Part shown: positions 46,727-58,822 of the stretch, one piece after another
Position numbering within the stretch: the first letter of the stretch is position 1
Layout: each line of letters opens with the position of its first letter
Assembly (NCBI RefSeq): GCF_958298935.1
Contig: NC_084943.1
Coordinates: forward strand, 7,946,001-8,010,000
Direction of reading: 5' to 3'
Length of the DNA: 64,000 nt
DNA from: Phragmites australis
Taxonomy: Eukaryota > Streptophyta > Magnoliopsida > Poales > Poaceae
Notes under the pieces: generated by a model
What the model was told of the DNA's origin: nothing
Databases searched by the model: none
What the model saw: only the letters and a program-made list of their open reading frames with translations
Position numbers and translations under genes: made by a program

Positions 46727-47027
46727 AGCTTATATACTTTCTTTTGGATAAGCACTAATTTATTACTAGTTCTCTAAGTGCTCAATTTCGACAAGGCATA
46801 GTGTATTTTCCTCTTCAATTGAAAAAAAAAATTGGAATTGATTGTGTTTTAGTGTGTTTTGTTTAATTTGTTTATTTTCACTTTGTCGAACTTGATTTTA
46901 AAAGCTTGAAAATAATGGGATTGTAATATACTTTGTCAATATAGAGATCGCATATCTATTTGATAAGCTTGGGATTAACAAGATAATTATACCTAGTATT
47001 TCGCAAACTTATCTGGCTTTTTCCTCT

Positions 47028-48939
47028 TGAAACATCAAGATATTGTTTAGAAGGGGTGAATAGGTATTCTGAAAATTAAAACTTCATAACAGATTAAATA
47101 GAATCCGGAACCTTCGGGTTCAATCCGAAACTTCCAGTTGCCAAGGGTTAGTCCCTGATAATGTATCCGGAATATGCCGGACGATAAGTGTGTGATCAAC
47201 GTTTCATGTGGCTGTTGATGGATATATGTGTGTGTCGAAGCACTCAAGAACACCAATATTTATCTAGGTTCAGACCTTCTTTAAGATAATAGCCATATGT
47301 CATGTGTATTTTTTATAAGTTGGATGAACTTATCCAGAGTGTCCCCCTCTTGCAAGTAGACCATATCAAATACAATGGTTGCCCTATACCTGATAAAACA
47401 ACTACTCCTAGGTTGTCATTATGGGGGATGGGCACACCTGACCTGTCCTGGTCGTCCTGCACGCCCCGTCCCTTTCACCTAACATCATCATGCCCGCTGC
47501 ACGCTCGGCTGCTACGGGACGGGTCACACAGTCTCTGTGTCATCCCATGACTTCGCCTGTCAAAAGGGTACCTAGAGAAGGAAAATGTAGCAGATTAAAC
47601 AGAATCCAAAACCTCTGGGTTAAATCTAGAACTTTCAGCCTTACCCGGAAGTTCCAGGCTCAACCCAGATATTCCGGTCACATATCTCGAAACTGTACTC
47701 AAACTACACTTATGCAATTCTACTTAAATCTAAGTGTTACCACAGATCACCAATGATGTATTCAACTCTTTTCACAAAGCACCTACAGCCACAAACTTTC
47801 CAACAAGTAGATCGAGGCAAATCGCCCAAAAGTCAACACGCACAAGAACAAACGCAAATATAACACAAGAAAAGGAGACAACTAATTTGTATCCCAAAGT
47901 TCAGATCCAAGGATCCTACATCTCCGTTGAGGAGTTCATAAAGAGTCAGATCTCTTTCAACCCTTTCCCTCATCGAGCTACCACAAAGATCGAGCTTGGA
48001 GCCTACTCAATATCCTCTTCCCTTGAGGAGGCAAGGAGGGGCCTTCACGAACTTTCTTGCAACACGCCATAAGCTTGGGTGATCACAATCGATACCTAGC
48101 CGTCTAGGAGGGTAAACCTCCAAGAGTAACAAATGAGGAATCGATCCACTTGATGATGAACCAAGTGCTCAAAAGTTGGAGATGAAGCTCAATAGCTCTC
48201 ACAATCCCTCACTCTACTCTCAAATCCTTCCAAGAATTGAAGGTTAGGTTAGTGGGGATAGCTCTAGAGGGCTTTCAATACTTTTGTCTTAAGTTTGGTC
48301 GGCACACAAATGAGTGGAGGGGTGAGGGGTTATGTATACCTAACCCCCAAAATCTGACCGTTACAGTGTATTCTAGCCTAACTTGGAACTTTTGGGTATA
48401 ACCCGAAACTTTCGGGTTGGCAGGAGGCCTTAGCAACCGAGGATCCCAACCCAAAACTCCATCCGAAGGGTCAGGTGTAACTCACCAGAATCCGAAGGTT
48501 CCGGACCCATACGGAACTTTCAGGTTAACTAGAAAAACCAGACCAGGCACCCCTTCCCCGAAGCCCTATCCGGAAGTTTCGGCAACCCGGAACATCTGAA
48601 CACACATAACTTGGTGGTACACTCCGGTGTACGTTGACTAACTTATATCTCTTATATTTAGTTTAAATAGGTATTTTGAGCACTGAGACATCTTCAGGTC
48701 AATCTATACGCATCCCTCTTGATAGTACAACATACATATACTCAATTTCAAAAATAAAATGAATTTAAATCTATTAAGTAGCCACATGTCACTTCTCTTT
48801 TCCTTTTTTAGGACTCTAGCGTCTTTTAATTTCTTCATTGGACTATTATCTATTCATAAAATCATTAAACTTCTTTGGTCCCTTGATCGCATGTCATCAA
48901 TTATTCAAAACCCACATAGTAGGTCTAGATGCACTTTCA
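47028..48939 (-). repeat. 3' LTR of the SIRE-like element, enlarged
   Basis: It aligns with 57379-58817 but is 473 bp longer. The extra part lies at about 47100-47590 and contains words also found in the LTR at 60180 (aagataatagcc, atgtgtatttttt). The words flanking it, gattaaatagaatcc (47092) and gattaaacagaatcc (47593), duplicate LTR sequence. Confidence 0.88.
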
Positions 48940-48960
48940 ATCTCCCTTTTTTTGGTGATT
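48940..48960 (-). promoter_or_regulatory. polypurine tract of the SIRE-like element
   Basis: Read on the minus strand: caccaaaaaaagggagat, directly before the LTR, the usual SIRE/Maximus form. The shorter element has the related caccaaaaatagagagg at 29515-29540. Confidence 0.88.
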
Positions 48961-49494
48961 GATGACAACACAATTAATACTTACAAATAATAATTGAATT
49001 AATAATTTTGAATTCTAAGATATATGATGAGCTCCCTCTAAATGTGAGTGTACATGATAAGTCTGTGATGCCTATGACAAGATATATCACACAAAGAAAA
49101 TAAAACTAACATTACACCAAATCATCACATAGGCATCACATACTATTAACACAAGCATAATTAACTCTTACAAAATAAAGTTCAACACCTATCTAGCACA
49201 CCACATAGTTCATCACATCATTACAATAAAGTCTTACATGTCCAACCATGAAAGATAAAGATTAAGCTAAAAGGAGAGGAAATGACACTGCCACAAAATC
49301 TGGAAGTTTCAAATTCACCCAAAACTTTCGGGTTCTGACAGAAGATTAGGCAACAGCTGAAAGAAAGATTACATTCTATTCCCATTTGGCATCAAGTCAA
49401 CAAAAAGGAAAGTGAAGCAGGAAAAAGATAGCTCAGTCATTGTCCTATTTGAAATCATCATCCCCATCGCCATTATCATCATTGTCATCCTAAT

Positions 49495-50416
49495 TTGAGC
49501 TTTCCTCGGCACTCTAATGTTTTCTTCTTCTTCTTCTTTGGTGTCTTCCTCATCACTTTCTTGAGCACGAGTAGTAGCAGATGGTCTAGCACCGGCATCA
49601 GTGGCTTGGGCTACATCATACTAAGCCCAAGGATTCTCAAATGTCTCGAGCTCACTAACTTTCTCCTTGGAAGCCACCAGTGAGCAAGGAGGCTCAATTC
49701 CCAATTTGGCATGTATTTCCTTTTTCCTTACCTCAAGTTTCCTCATCATCATGTTTGTACGCTCCTTATGCTCCTTGATCTTGACTGCATTGTGGGTGCA
49801 TACTTTGAATATAGCTTTGAGAGCATTCTGAATGAAAGAGAATGACCCACGAGAGGGAGAACCACGTCTTTGTGCTACCCTGGAAGAAGAAGGTATGTTT
49901 GCATGCCCACTGGCTTGATCACCCTTTTGGTCTTATCCTCAAAGACTCATGCTTGACCTCTTTTACAAACATTTTCTTTGTGATCCTCTCAATCATAAAC
50001 ATAATGTATGGGGCATAAGCACAACTTTTGAGACGCATTTCTTGCCAAATAAACTCAAACACACTAAAACCTTTGGCATCACTATCCATCTTTGTAAGCA
50101 AGTTCCTTTTGAGATATTGAATCGAAGTAGCATCTCCACCTTTAGGAGCTAATGTCCTTCGGAACATTCTATTTAAGAGCTCATAGAAAGGTCTCATGCC
50201 TTTGATTTGGCCATACACAACTTCACCACTCTCATGATCATACATGGACTCCATCTCGCTGGTGGAAAGTTGAATGTCATCATGCATTTTGGCCTTTCTA
50301 GTATCACGAATATCAAATCCAAGCATGTGTGCAAAAGCCATGTACTTGACTTCATACTTCATTACTTCAATCATCCAAGCAATTACCTCAACACTCCAAT
50401 CATATTTCAAGCCCAT
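49495..50416 (-). pseudogene. extra ORF between pol and 3' LTR, C-terminal part
   Basis: The frame 50416-49919 is open for 165 codons: GLKYDWSVEVIAWMIEVMKY, then AHMLGFDIRDTRKAK, MYDHESGEVVYGQIKGMRP and FEFIWQEMRLKSCAYAP. Beyond its stop the same region ends in an acidic tail (QESDEEDTKEEEEE, about 49500-49565). I recognise no enzyme motif, signal peptide or membrane span. SIRE-type elements are known for an additional ORF in the envelope position, and this is likely that ORF in its grass form. Function unknown. Confidence 0.6.
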
Positions 50417-50448
50417 GATCTTCTACACATTCTGTTGCCCACATGGTG

Positions 50449-51070
50449 CTATGATGGCATTGAATTATTGATTATTCCTTTTGGCCATATATTCTGAATC
50501 AATCCATTGCATCGAAGCGATTGCCTCCTTCTTTGGGAAAATGACTGAACCATAGAAATCTTGTTGAAATCAAGAATGAAATCTATAATCTGTGGCTTGC
50601 TTTTCATATTCATATGGATCATTTTCTCTCTCTTTCTTGCAAATCCCAGACTTGCCTTTATAATCAAATGTCTTGCTCCTAAGTTCATTCTGACTTGCCA
50701 TGTTGAAAACAGGGCGTAGCTTCAAAGCTGCTACAGAGGTACGGCCTTGCTGCCTAGAGTGATCTTCTTCTTCCTCAATATCATCTTGCCTTTTAAATCC
50801 GGAGGCTAGTGCCTTTCCTTTGCTTCTGTTTGCTCCCCTTTCCCTCCTAGGTGGCAAAGCACCACCACGAGTCACATTTACCATTTGGGTCATCTCTTCA
50901 ATGCAGATGTTGCTTGACCGTGAAGCCGGTACTTTTCGAACGACCTTGCGGGCTCCAACTCTCACTTGTCCACTCCTCTGAATCGATCGGCTACGATGGT
51001 TGGACACTTGGTGCTTCGTCTTGAGGATCATGTCGAGCTTTTGTCCTCCTTTAGAAAGCAGAACCATCAA
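50449..51070 (-). pseudogene. extra ORF between pol and 3' LTR, N-terminal part
   Basis: From the ATG at 51070 the frame runs 166 codons: a basic Ser/Arg/Val-rich start (SGQVRVGARKVVRKVPASR), MVNVTRGGALPPRRERGANR and an acidic patch DIEEEEDHSRQQG. A second frame takes over at 50688 and ends at 50449. With the next entry it forms one broken protein of over 400 residues. The strongly basic start and acidic tail suggest a nucleic-acid-binding or structural protein, but that is only inference. Confidence 0.55.
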
Positions 51071-51079
51071 ACCTTTCCC

Positions 51080-52600
51080 GTACCATCTCTAACTACCCTG
51101 AGAAAGATATGGAGGATATGTTTGAGATAGGGGATTGATCGAGGAAGAATTGGATTTAAAGAACACGACTAGGTTTAAGTTGCTAGACAATCCGAAACTT
51201 CCGGGTTCCATCCAGAACTCCCAATTGACTGAGCATGGGCAAGAATTAAGGATTTGAAAGATTTAACCAAAGGAATCACAAACCCTTGTAAAACAAGGCT
51301 CTATGATTGATAAGGAACTGATCCACCAAAGGAAATCAACTCTAAAGCTCTACATTGAGAGATCGGGAAGGTCGGTTTTGAAAGATACCTTGAAAATCAA
51401 CTGGTGAACCTAGAGTCAAAGCGAAAGTTAGCCCGGAGTTTTCGACCTAGGGAGAGATGATTTGGGCGAAGAACTTGAGATCTTGACGGTGAAATCTAGA
51501 GATCCCTGGGGAGGGTGTCGTTGGGGAAAGAGGAGGGTCGGAGGTGGTTTGAGAACGAAAGGAGGTTTGAACCAAGGGGTATGTCTCAGGGACGATTATA
51601 AGAACCCAGAACCCAGAACTTCCGGGTGAAAGCAATTTTTGAGACAGAGAGGGGTCACCTGAATGAAGCTCGGAACTTTTGGGTGAGCTAAAAGAATTCG
51701 AAACTTCCAGATGAACCCGGAATATCCGGGTTCTATCAACCTGATATGGTTAGATAGAGAGAGCTAGCTAGAAACTTCCAAAATCCAGAACTTCCAGACT
51801 AAGGCCGAAACCTCCTGGTTCTGGAGGATGACAGAAAAGATTTTGAAGGAGTTTGATCTTGAGATTCGATTTGGATCATTTAGAGATTGGATAGTTGGAC
51901 ATATAAGAAGTTTTACCACTTGCGATCAACCAACAAAGAACAATACATAATAATGATCATAAGTAGCAAAACATAATCATAAGATAAAAGAATCAAATCC
52001 TTTTGGAAAACACCTCTAAAAATATTTTCGCAAACTTCTGCCTACCAAAGCTACTAAACTAGAGCAATCAATTTTATGCAACATATCAAGGCATGTTACG
52101 AGAGTCTAAGATATTTATCTCACTTCTCAACTTACAAAACATTTTCTCATCTAGTGGCTTGGTGAGGATATCGTTTAGTTATTTTTCGATTCTCACATGG
52201 AGAATATCGATATCCTATTTGGTTGAGTCATCTCTCAATGGCGTGTGTTAATGTGTTTGATTCTTGAGTTTTGAACGAGGTTGTTGGCTAGCTTGATGGC
52301 ACTTTTGTTGTCACACAAAAGTGAAACTTTAGTCATGTCATAGCCATAGCCTCTCAAGGTTTACCTCATCCAAAGTAGCTGAGCACAATAAACACCCGCT
52401 ACAACATACTTGGCCTCGGTGGTGGATAGGGCTACAGAGTTTTGTTTATTTGAGGACCAAGAGACCAATGACCTACCCAAGAATTAGCAAGTTCTCGAGA
52501 TAGTTTTTCTATCCACTTTGCAACTAACACAATTGAAATCCTAATAGCCAACTAAATCAAATGTGGAACCTTTAGGATACCATAAGCCAAGGCCAGGGGT
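51080..52600 (-). other. post-pol untranslated region of the SIRE-like element
   Basis: It holds no open frame of note. The part 51180-51840 repeats gaacttccgggt-type words seen in the LTRs. The part 52100-52600 has traces of the RNase H end of pol (for example reversed words for a SKQN-type box), too broken to annotate. Confidence 0.5.
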
Positions 52601-53650
52601 ATGAACCATATATCTACAAATTCTCTTAACAACCATCAAATAACACTTCTTTGGAGTGGCTTAAAATCTTACACATATGCACACACGAAACATTATATCA
52701 AGCCTAGATGCACAAAGGTAAAGTAGGAATCCAATCATAGAGCGATATACCTGATCCATGGCCTTGCCTTCTTCGTTGAGATCGAGATGTCCATTTGCTT
52801 GCATAGGAGTTTTTATGGGCTTGGCATTCTCTATGTCAAACTTCTTGAGCACATCTTTGATGTACTTGGTTTGATATATGAATGTCCCTTACTTATGTTG
52901 CTTGATTTGAAATCTTAAGAAGAACTTCAACTCCCCCATTATTGACATCTCAAACCTCTTGGTCATAATCCTACTAAATCTTCACAAAACTTTTCATTAG
53001 TAGATCCAAATATTATGTCATTGACTATATTTAGCACAAAAAATAAATCAGATCAATTTTCTTAGTGAAGAGAGTAGTATCGGTTATGTCTATCTCAAAG
53101 CCCTTTTTGGTGAGAAAGTCCCTAAGTCATTCATAGCATGCTCTAGGTGCTTGCTTAAGCCTATAGAGCACCTTATGGAGTTTGTATATATGGTTAGGAA
53201 ACTTGGGATCTTCAAATCCAGGTGATTACTCCACATACACAAATTCGGAGATTGGGCCACTGAGAAATACACTCTTCACGTCCATTTGATATAACTTGAA
53301 ATCATGGTGAGTAGCATAGGCAAGTAATATACAAATTGACTCAAGCCTAGTTACGAGAGCATATGTCTCACCAAATTCCAAACTTTCTACTTGAGTGAAG
53401 CCTTGGGCAACAAGTTGTGCCTTATTTATGTCACAATCTCATTCTTATCTTGCTTGTTGTGAAAGACCCATTTGGTGTCAATTACATTTTGATTGGGTCT
53501 TTCCACCAAGGACCAAACTTCATTCCTTGTAAAATTTTTGAGCTCTTCTTGCATAGCCATCACCCAATCCGGATCTCCAAGTGCATATTCTATCTTCGAT
53601 GGCTCCAAAGAGGAAACAAAAGAGTAATATTCATAAAAGTTTGTAAATCT
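52600..53650 (-). pseudogene. pol: copia reverse transcriptase (SIRE-like), heavily broken
   Basis: The frame 53608-53426 reads ALGDPDWVMAMQEELKNF, TRNEVWSLVERPNQNVIDT and KWVFHNKQD, the N-terminal RT block. Downstream come AQLVAQGFTQVE, YQMDVKSVFLSGPISEFVYVE and LHKVLYRLKQAPRACYE in other frames. The catalytic YVDD box is not readable. A late piece, 52852-52661, has KPIKTPMQANGHLD, then YRSMIGFLLYLCASRLDIMF. Confidence 0.8.
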
Positions 53651-53808
53651 TGAACGAGTGGTTACTCCTTTTGTGTGTCACCAAGGATGTTATCAATTGG
53701 ATTATCTCTTTGGATACTTTGATGTACTCTTGGATATGACACTTGGGATTAGGTTTGAATGTCTTCAACTTCATCATCATCAAGGAAATTGTTGGAGTCA
53801 TCATGAGC

Positions 53809-54660
53809 TTAATCTTGACCTTTGTCTTGGTCTTGGTCTTGAGTTGATGTAGGTGGCTCCACTTGAGTTGACGAACTTGGTTGATCTTGGGAGCTGTTAG
53901 ATTCATCAAATGTCATATCACGCATGATTTCTACATAACCAGTGGTTTTGTTGAAGACACAATATGCATATGCATTTGATCCATATTCAGGAAAAAGTCC
54001 TTCATCAACCTTAGATGCAAACTTAGAACTTTTGGTCTTATTATTTAAAATGAAGTACTTATTATCAAAAACTCTTAAGTATGACATATTTGGCTTGTTA
54101 CCGGTTAGAAGCTTATAAGCGATCTTCTTCAAGATTTTGTGAAGATACAACTGGTTGAGGGCATGGCATGCGGTGTTTACGGCCTCCACCCAAAATTGAT
54201 CCGAAATCTTGTACTCATCAAGAATGGTTCTTGCCGACTCAATGAGAGTCATATTCTTCCTCTCGATATTCCTATTTTGTTGAGGCTAGTAGAGTGCTGA
54301 GAACTCATGCTTGATGCATTCTTCATCAAGAAAGTCTTCAACTTGAATGTTCTTAAACTTGGTTCCATTGTCACTTCTTACATTTTTTATCTTCACATCA
54401 AACTTATTCTGGGCTCTTCATGCAAATTTCTTAATTGTAGCTTGAACTTTACTTTTATCGTGTAAAAAAATACACATGTGAAACGAGAATAATCATTAAC
54501 AATAACTAAATAATATTTGTTACCACCGATACTTATGTAGGCAATTGGTCCAAATAGATCCATGTGGAGAAGTTCCAATTGTCTTGTGGTCGTCATCACG
54601 TTCTTGGTGGGGTGTCGAGCTCCAACTTTCTTCCCCACTTGACATGCACTACAAATCCTA
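53809..54660 (-). pseudogene. pol: copia integrase (SIRE-like), broken
   Basis: The frame 54638-54393 carries LELLHMDLFGPIAYISIGG and YYLVIVNDYSRFTCVFF with the first catalytic Asp. The frame 54252-53809 carries TLIESARTILDEYKISDQFW, ACHALNQLYLHKILKK and ends in a Ser/Gln/Asp-rich linker to RT. The stretch with the second Asp and the Glu is broken between 54390 and 54255. Confidence 0.82.
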
Positions 54661-54699
54661 TCTTTCTCAGAAAAGAAACATTCGTTAGTCCTAAGATGT

Positions 54700-55170
54700 G
54701 CTCCCCTTTAGAAATTTAGACAAATTTCTCATTCTAACATGGGCTAGTCAGCAGTGCCATATCCAACTCATACTAAACTTAGCAATCAAACAAGTCTCAA
54801 GCTTCACTTTATCCGTTGAAAAATCAACAAGATAAAGCTTGCCCTTCAAACATTTTGTGAAAGCTATTGATTTGTCCTCCCTTCTAGAGACAATCACATT
54901 CTTATTAGTAAAGAGACAATTGTAGCCCATTTCATAAAGCTGTGACACGGACAATAAATTATAGCTCAAAGACTTAACAAGAAGTATATTGGAAATTGAA
55001 TGATCATTTGAGATAGCAATTTTACCTAGACTCATTACCTCTCCTTTCTTGTCGTTACCAAACATAATGTTTTCATGTGATCCTTTGTTTTTCTTCAAAT
55101 GATGAGAGCATGCTTTTCTCTCCGGTTATATGATTGGTGCATCCACTATCAAGCACCCAACTTATTCCAT
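54700..55170 (-). pseudogene. pol: copia protease and GAG-pre-integrase (SIRE-like)
   Basis: Near 55135-55165 the minus strand reads GISWVLDSGCTN, the aspartic protease site. After a stop-containing gap the frame 55098-54748 reads ENIMFGNDKKGEVMSLGKI, SYNLLSVSQLYEMGYNC and KLYLVDFSTDKV, which joins protease to the pre-integrase block. Confidence 0.82.
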
Positions 55171-55196
55171 CGGAGGAGTATATCTATAAAAACAAA

Positions 55197-55865
55197 TTAA
55201 GTTTTTGTTTCAAGTACCCAAATTTTCTTGGGTCCTTTCATGTTAGTAACTAGCACATTTGACACCCACACATTTCTTTTCACAACACGGTCCTTTATAC
55301 GAGAATCAACATATAGAGTAACCACTTTACCATGGTAGTTTCTCTTAAGCATATAAGAGGCAAAAAAAATGTTGCTTGGTTTGTGTGATGAGATCAACTT
55401 ACTTACCCCTCTTGATGAATTTGAGGCACTACTTGCCATTTATCACCACACATTCACTTGGCTTGCTCTTATGCATATCAAAACAAAGATCCTTCTTTTG
55501 CTTGTTGTCCTTGACTCAATGGTCTTATATAGGGCATCCTTGGATTTATACGTCTTCAAGCATCCATACTTGACAAAAGCATTTAGCCTATCATCTTCCT
55601 TTTATAGTGCTTGCAAGGATTAAGCATTAGTAGCACAAGCATTTGTATCAATGTTGTAACACCTTGCACACCCTTCACTAGTGGAGACACTAGGGAGGCC
55701 CTTTGCATCATTAGAGGAGGAGGAGATGTTAATCCATATGGCATCAAATTGCATTTCAAGAGCTTTATGAGTTTCATCCAAACATTTGAAATTCTCTTGA
55801 AATATGTCATTAACACCCTTTAGACTAGCAATAGATTCGTTGGTCAAACTTAATTGCTTGATCAA
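55197..55865 (-). pseudogene. gag: gag-pol linker region of the SIRE-like element
   Basis: The frame 55865-55620 is Ser/Leu/Glu-rich (LTNESIASLKGVNDIFQENF). The frame 55439-55197 ends VWVSNVLVTNMKGPKKIWV, the stretch that in this group precedes the protease. Stops separate the parts. Confidence 0.7.
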
Positions 55866-56470
55866 CTCCTCAAACTTCTCCTTCTCTTTAGCAAGGAGGT
55901 TTTTGAGTTCAAGATTTCTCTCTTTTTAAGAATGAGCAAATCCTCTTGCTTCTCAAGACTCTCCCCTTGGCTCTCTATTGTCTCCATTAGTTCTTTCATT
56001 TTAGTTATTACATTATTATTTAGATCTTTTAGCAAGTTTTTGCACCCACTATCACTATCGCTATCACTATCTAGGAACTTGGGTTGTGATTGTACCTTGC
56101 ACCCCTTTGCCATAAGGCAATTGGCATCATCGCTCATGTCACTAAAAAGTGACCTTGTCGGTGAAGTGGAGTGGATGGCGATGGTGACGACCCTTTCATC
56201 ATCGGAGTCGGAGTCGTTGGAGTCCCACTCCTCGCCGGTGTGAGCTTGACCCAAATAGATCTTCTTGTGTGTCTTGCGCTTGTTCTTCTTATAAGGTTTG
56301 CTCTTCTTATCTTCCTTGTCCTTGTTCTTCTTCTTGTTAGGACACTCGGCTATGAAATGTCCAACTTTGTTACACTCATAGCAAGCTCTTTTGGATTGTC
56401 TTATTTTGGACTTGTCTTTCTTGTACTTGCTATATCTGTCCTTCTTCAAGAATTTCTTGAACTTCTTCAC
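55862..56470 (-). pseudogene. gag: SIRE-like gag, zinc-knuckle part
   Basis: It starts in a Lys-rich block and has CYECNKVGHFIAEC, a C-x2-C-x4-H-x4-C knuckle. Lys-rich and then acidic, Asp/Ser-rich sequence follows (SNDSDSDDERVV), then a leucine/lysine-rich helix likely to form a coiled coil (MKELMETIESQGESLEKQED). Gag packages the RNA. Homologous, more decayed copies are at 30811-31769 and 22938-23560. Confidence 0.8.
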
Positions 56471-56518
56471 GAAGAGAGCAATTTTATCATCGGAGCTCTC
56501 TTCTTCACTTGAGCTTGA

Positions 56519-57339
56519 TTATTTATCTTCTTTGATCTTACTTGCCTTTAATGCCACTTCTTTGGTCTTAGAGCTTGAGCTTTGCTTGATAAGGTTCTTT
56601 ACTTCCATGGCTTCCTCCTCCATGAGCTCATGAGCTAGGATCCTTCCTAGCACATCACTTGGCATGAGTTTCTTGTAGTCTCTTCTCTCGCGGATGAGTG
56701 TCACCATGATGAGATTCCTTAGTGTGAAAGCTCTCAACAATCTTCTCACCACTTTGTGGTCATCTAGCTCATCACTTCCAAGCACTCGAATCTTGTTGAC
56801 AAGCACCATTATACGATCATACATCTCTTGAGGGGTTTCATCGTCTTCCATGATAAACCTTCCCAACTTTCCTTCTAAGAGCTATATTTTTTATTGTCTC
56901 ACACTTGTGGTGCCTTCATGTGCCACTTTGAGTGTGTCCCATATCTCCTTGGCCTCTTCAAGCTTACCCACTTTATTGAATTCCTCGGGGCACAAAACAC
57001 CAAGCAACACACTTATGATTTGTGCATTGCGGTGGAGGTTTTACTTTTGTTTAGGAATAAGCTCTATGTCCTCATCGGGCATCTCAAAACATGTGCAAAC
57101 AATTCTCCAAACACTTGGATGAAGAGAGATTATATGCATTTTCATCTTGTGCCATCAAAATATGGTGCGCGCCCGGACGACTTGAAAATATAAGAATATG
57201 ATGCATTTACCTTATCATAATTGAATCTGATTTCAACTCCATTATTCTTACCATCACCCGATTTCAAAGGAATCTCCTTAGGACTCCTCAGACTTCTCGG
57301 ACTTTTATCCCCAGACGTCGACATTTTCAATTTCTCCAA
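56519..57339 (-). pseudogene. gag: SIRE-like gag, N-terminal part
   Basis: The ATG at 57339, 22 bases from the primer-binding site, opens EKLKMSTSGDKSPRSLRSPK. After a break, the frame 56866-56519 reads GRFIMEDDETPQEMYDRIMV, LRAFTLRNLIMVTLIRERRD and ILAHELMEEEAMEVKNL, the UBN2-type gag core of copia elements. A stop at 56519 separates it from the zinc-knuckle part. Confidence 0.8.
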
Positions 57340-57360
57340 ACGGTGAAGCCTTGTAGGAGA

Positions 57361-57378
57361 TTAGGCTCTGATACCAAT
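57361..57378 (-). promoter_or_regulatory. primer-binding site (initiator tRNA-Met type)
   Basis: Read on the minus strand: attggtatcagagcctaa. The tggtatcagagc core is complementary to the 3' end of the initiator methionine tRNA and is the standard copia primer-binding site. Confidence 0.9.
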
Positions 57379-58817
57379 TGAAACATCGAGATATCACCTA
57401 GAGGAAGGTGAATAGGTGTACCTGAAAAATTAAAACTTCATAGCAAATTAAACAGAATCCAGAACCTTCGGGTTAAATCTAGAACTTCCATCCTTACCCA
57501 GAAGTTCCAAGGTCAACCCAGATATTCTGGTCACAGAGCTCGAAACTGTACTCAAACTACACTTATGCAATTCTACTTGAATCTATGTGTTACCACATAT
57601 CACCGATGATGTATTCAACCCTTTTCACAAAGCACAGGCAGCCAAAAACTTTCCAACAAGTAGATTGAGACAAATCATCCAAAAGTCAACATGCACAAGA
57701 ACAAACACAAATATAACACTAGTAAGAAAAGGAGACAAATGATTTATTTCCCGAAGTTCGGATCCAAGGATCCTACGTCTCTGTTGAGGAGCTCACAAGG
57801 AGCCAGGTCTCTTTCAATCCTTTCCCTCACCGAGCGACCACGAAGATCGAGCTCGGAGCTTACTCAATGTCCACTTCCCTTGCGGAGGCAAGGAGAGGCT
57901 TTCATAAACTTCCTTGCATCACACCACAAGCTTGGGTGCTTAGCGATGTCTAGCCATCTAGGAGGCCGAACCTCCAAGAGTAAAAAATGCGGAATTGACC
58001 GGCTTGATGATGAACCAAGTGCTCAAAGGTTAGAGATGAAGCTCACTAGCTCTCACACTTGTAATCCCTCACTCTACTCTCAAATCCTTCCAAGAATCAA
58101 AGCTTAGGCGAGTCAGGAGAGCTCTAGAGGGCTTTCAATGCTTTCTCAAGTTTGGTTGGCACACAAATGAGTGGAGGGAATGAGGGGTTATTTATACCCA
58201 ACCTCCAAAATCTGACAGTTACAGTGTATTTTGGCCCAACCCAGAACTTACGAGTACAACCTGGAATTTCTAGATTGGCATAAGGCCTTAGCAAATGAGG
58301 ACCCCCAACCTGGAACTCCATCCAAAGAGTCCGGTGTTACTAACCAGAATCCGTAGGTTCTGGACCCATCTAGAATTTCTAAGTTAACTAGAAACCAGAC
58401 CGAGCACCCCTTCTCGGAGCCCTATCCGAAAGTTTCGGCAACTCGGAACTTTTGAATTGCACCCAGAACATCTGGATACACAGAACTTGGTAGCACACTC
58501 TGGTATAAGTGGGGTGACTTGTGTCTCTCATAATTAGTCTAAATAGGTACTTTGAGCAGTGAGACATCTCCAAGTCACTCTATATATATCCCTCTTAATA
58601 GTATGATATATCTATACTCAATTTTAAAAATAAAATAAATTTAAATCTATTGAGTAGCCACGTGCCACTTCTCTTTTCCTTTTTCAGGAACTCTAGCATC
58701 TTTTAATTACTTCATGGGACTAATTCCGGTTCATAAACTCATTAAACTTCATTAATTCCTTGATCGCTTATCATCAATTATCCGGAATCAATATAGGAGG
58801 GCCTAGATGCACCTTCA
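57379..58817 (-). repeat. 5' LTR of the SIRE-like element
   Basis: It begins tgaaacatcgag and ends gcaccttca. It carries many gaacttcc/ttcggg words, as does the other LTR. The inner edge at 57379 is directly next to the primer-binding site. Confidence 0.9.
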
Positions 58818-58822
58818 CCTCT

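Larger units (their letters stand above)
47028..58817 (-). mobile_element. Ty1/copia element, SIRE/Maximus-like, complete boundaries
   Basis: Two LTRs (47028-48939 and 57379-58817) in the same orientation, starting tgaaac and ending ttca, bound an 11.8-kb element with a perfect 5-bp duplication, cctct (47023-47027 and 58818-58822). On the minus strand the order is primer-binding site, gag, protease, integrase, RT, a long post-pol region with an extra ORF, polypurine tract, LTR. Pol and gag have many stops. The extra 3' ORF and the texture of gag and PPT match the SIRE/Maximus group. Confidence 0.93.
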
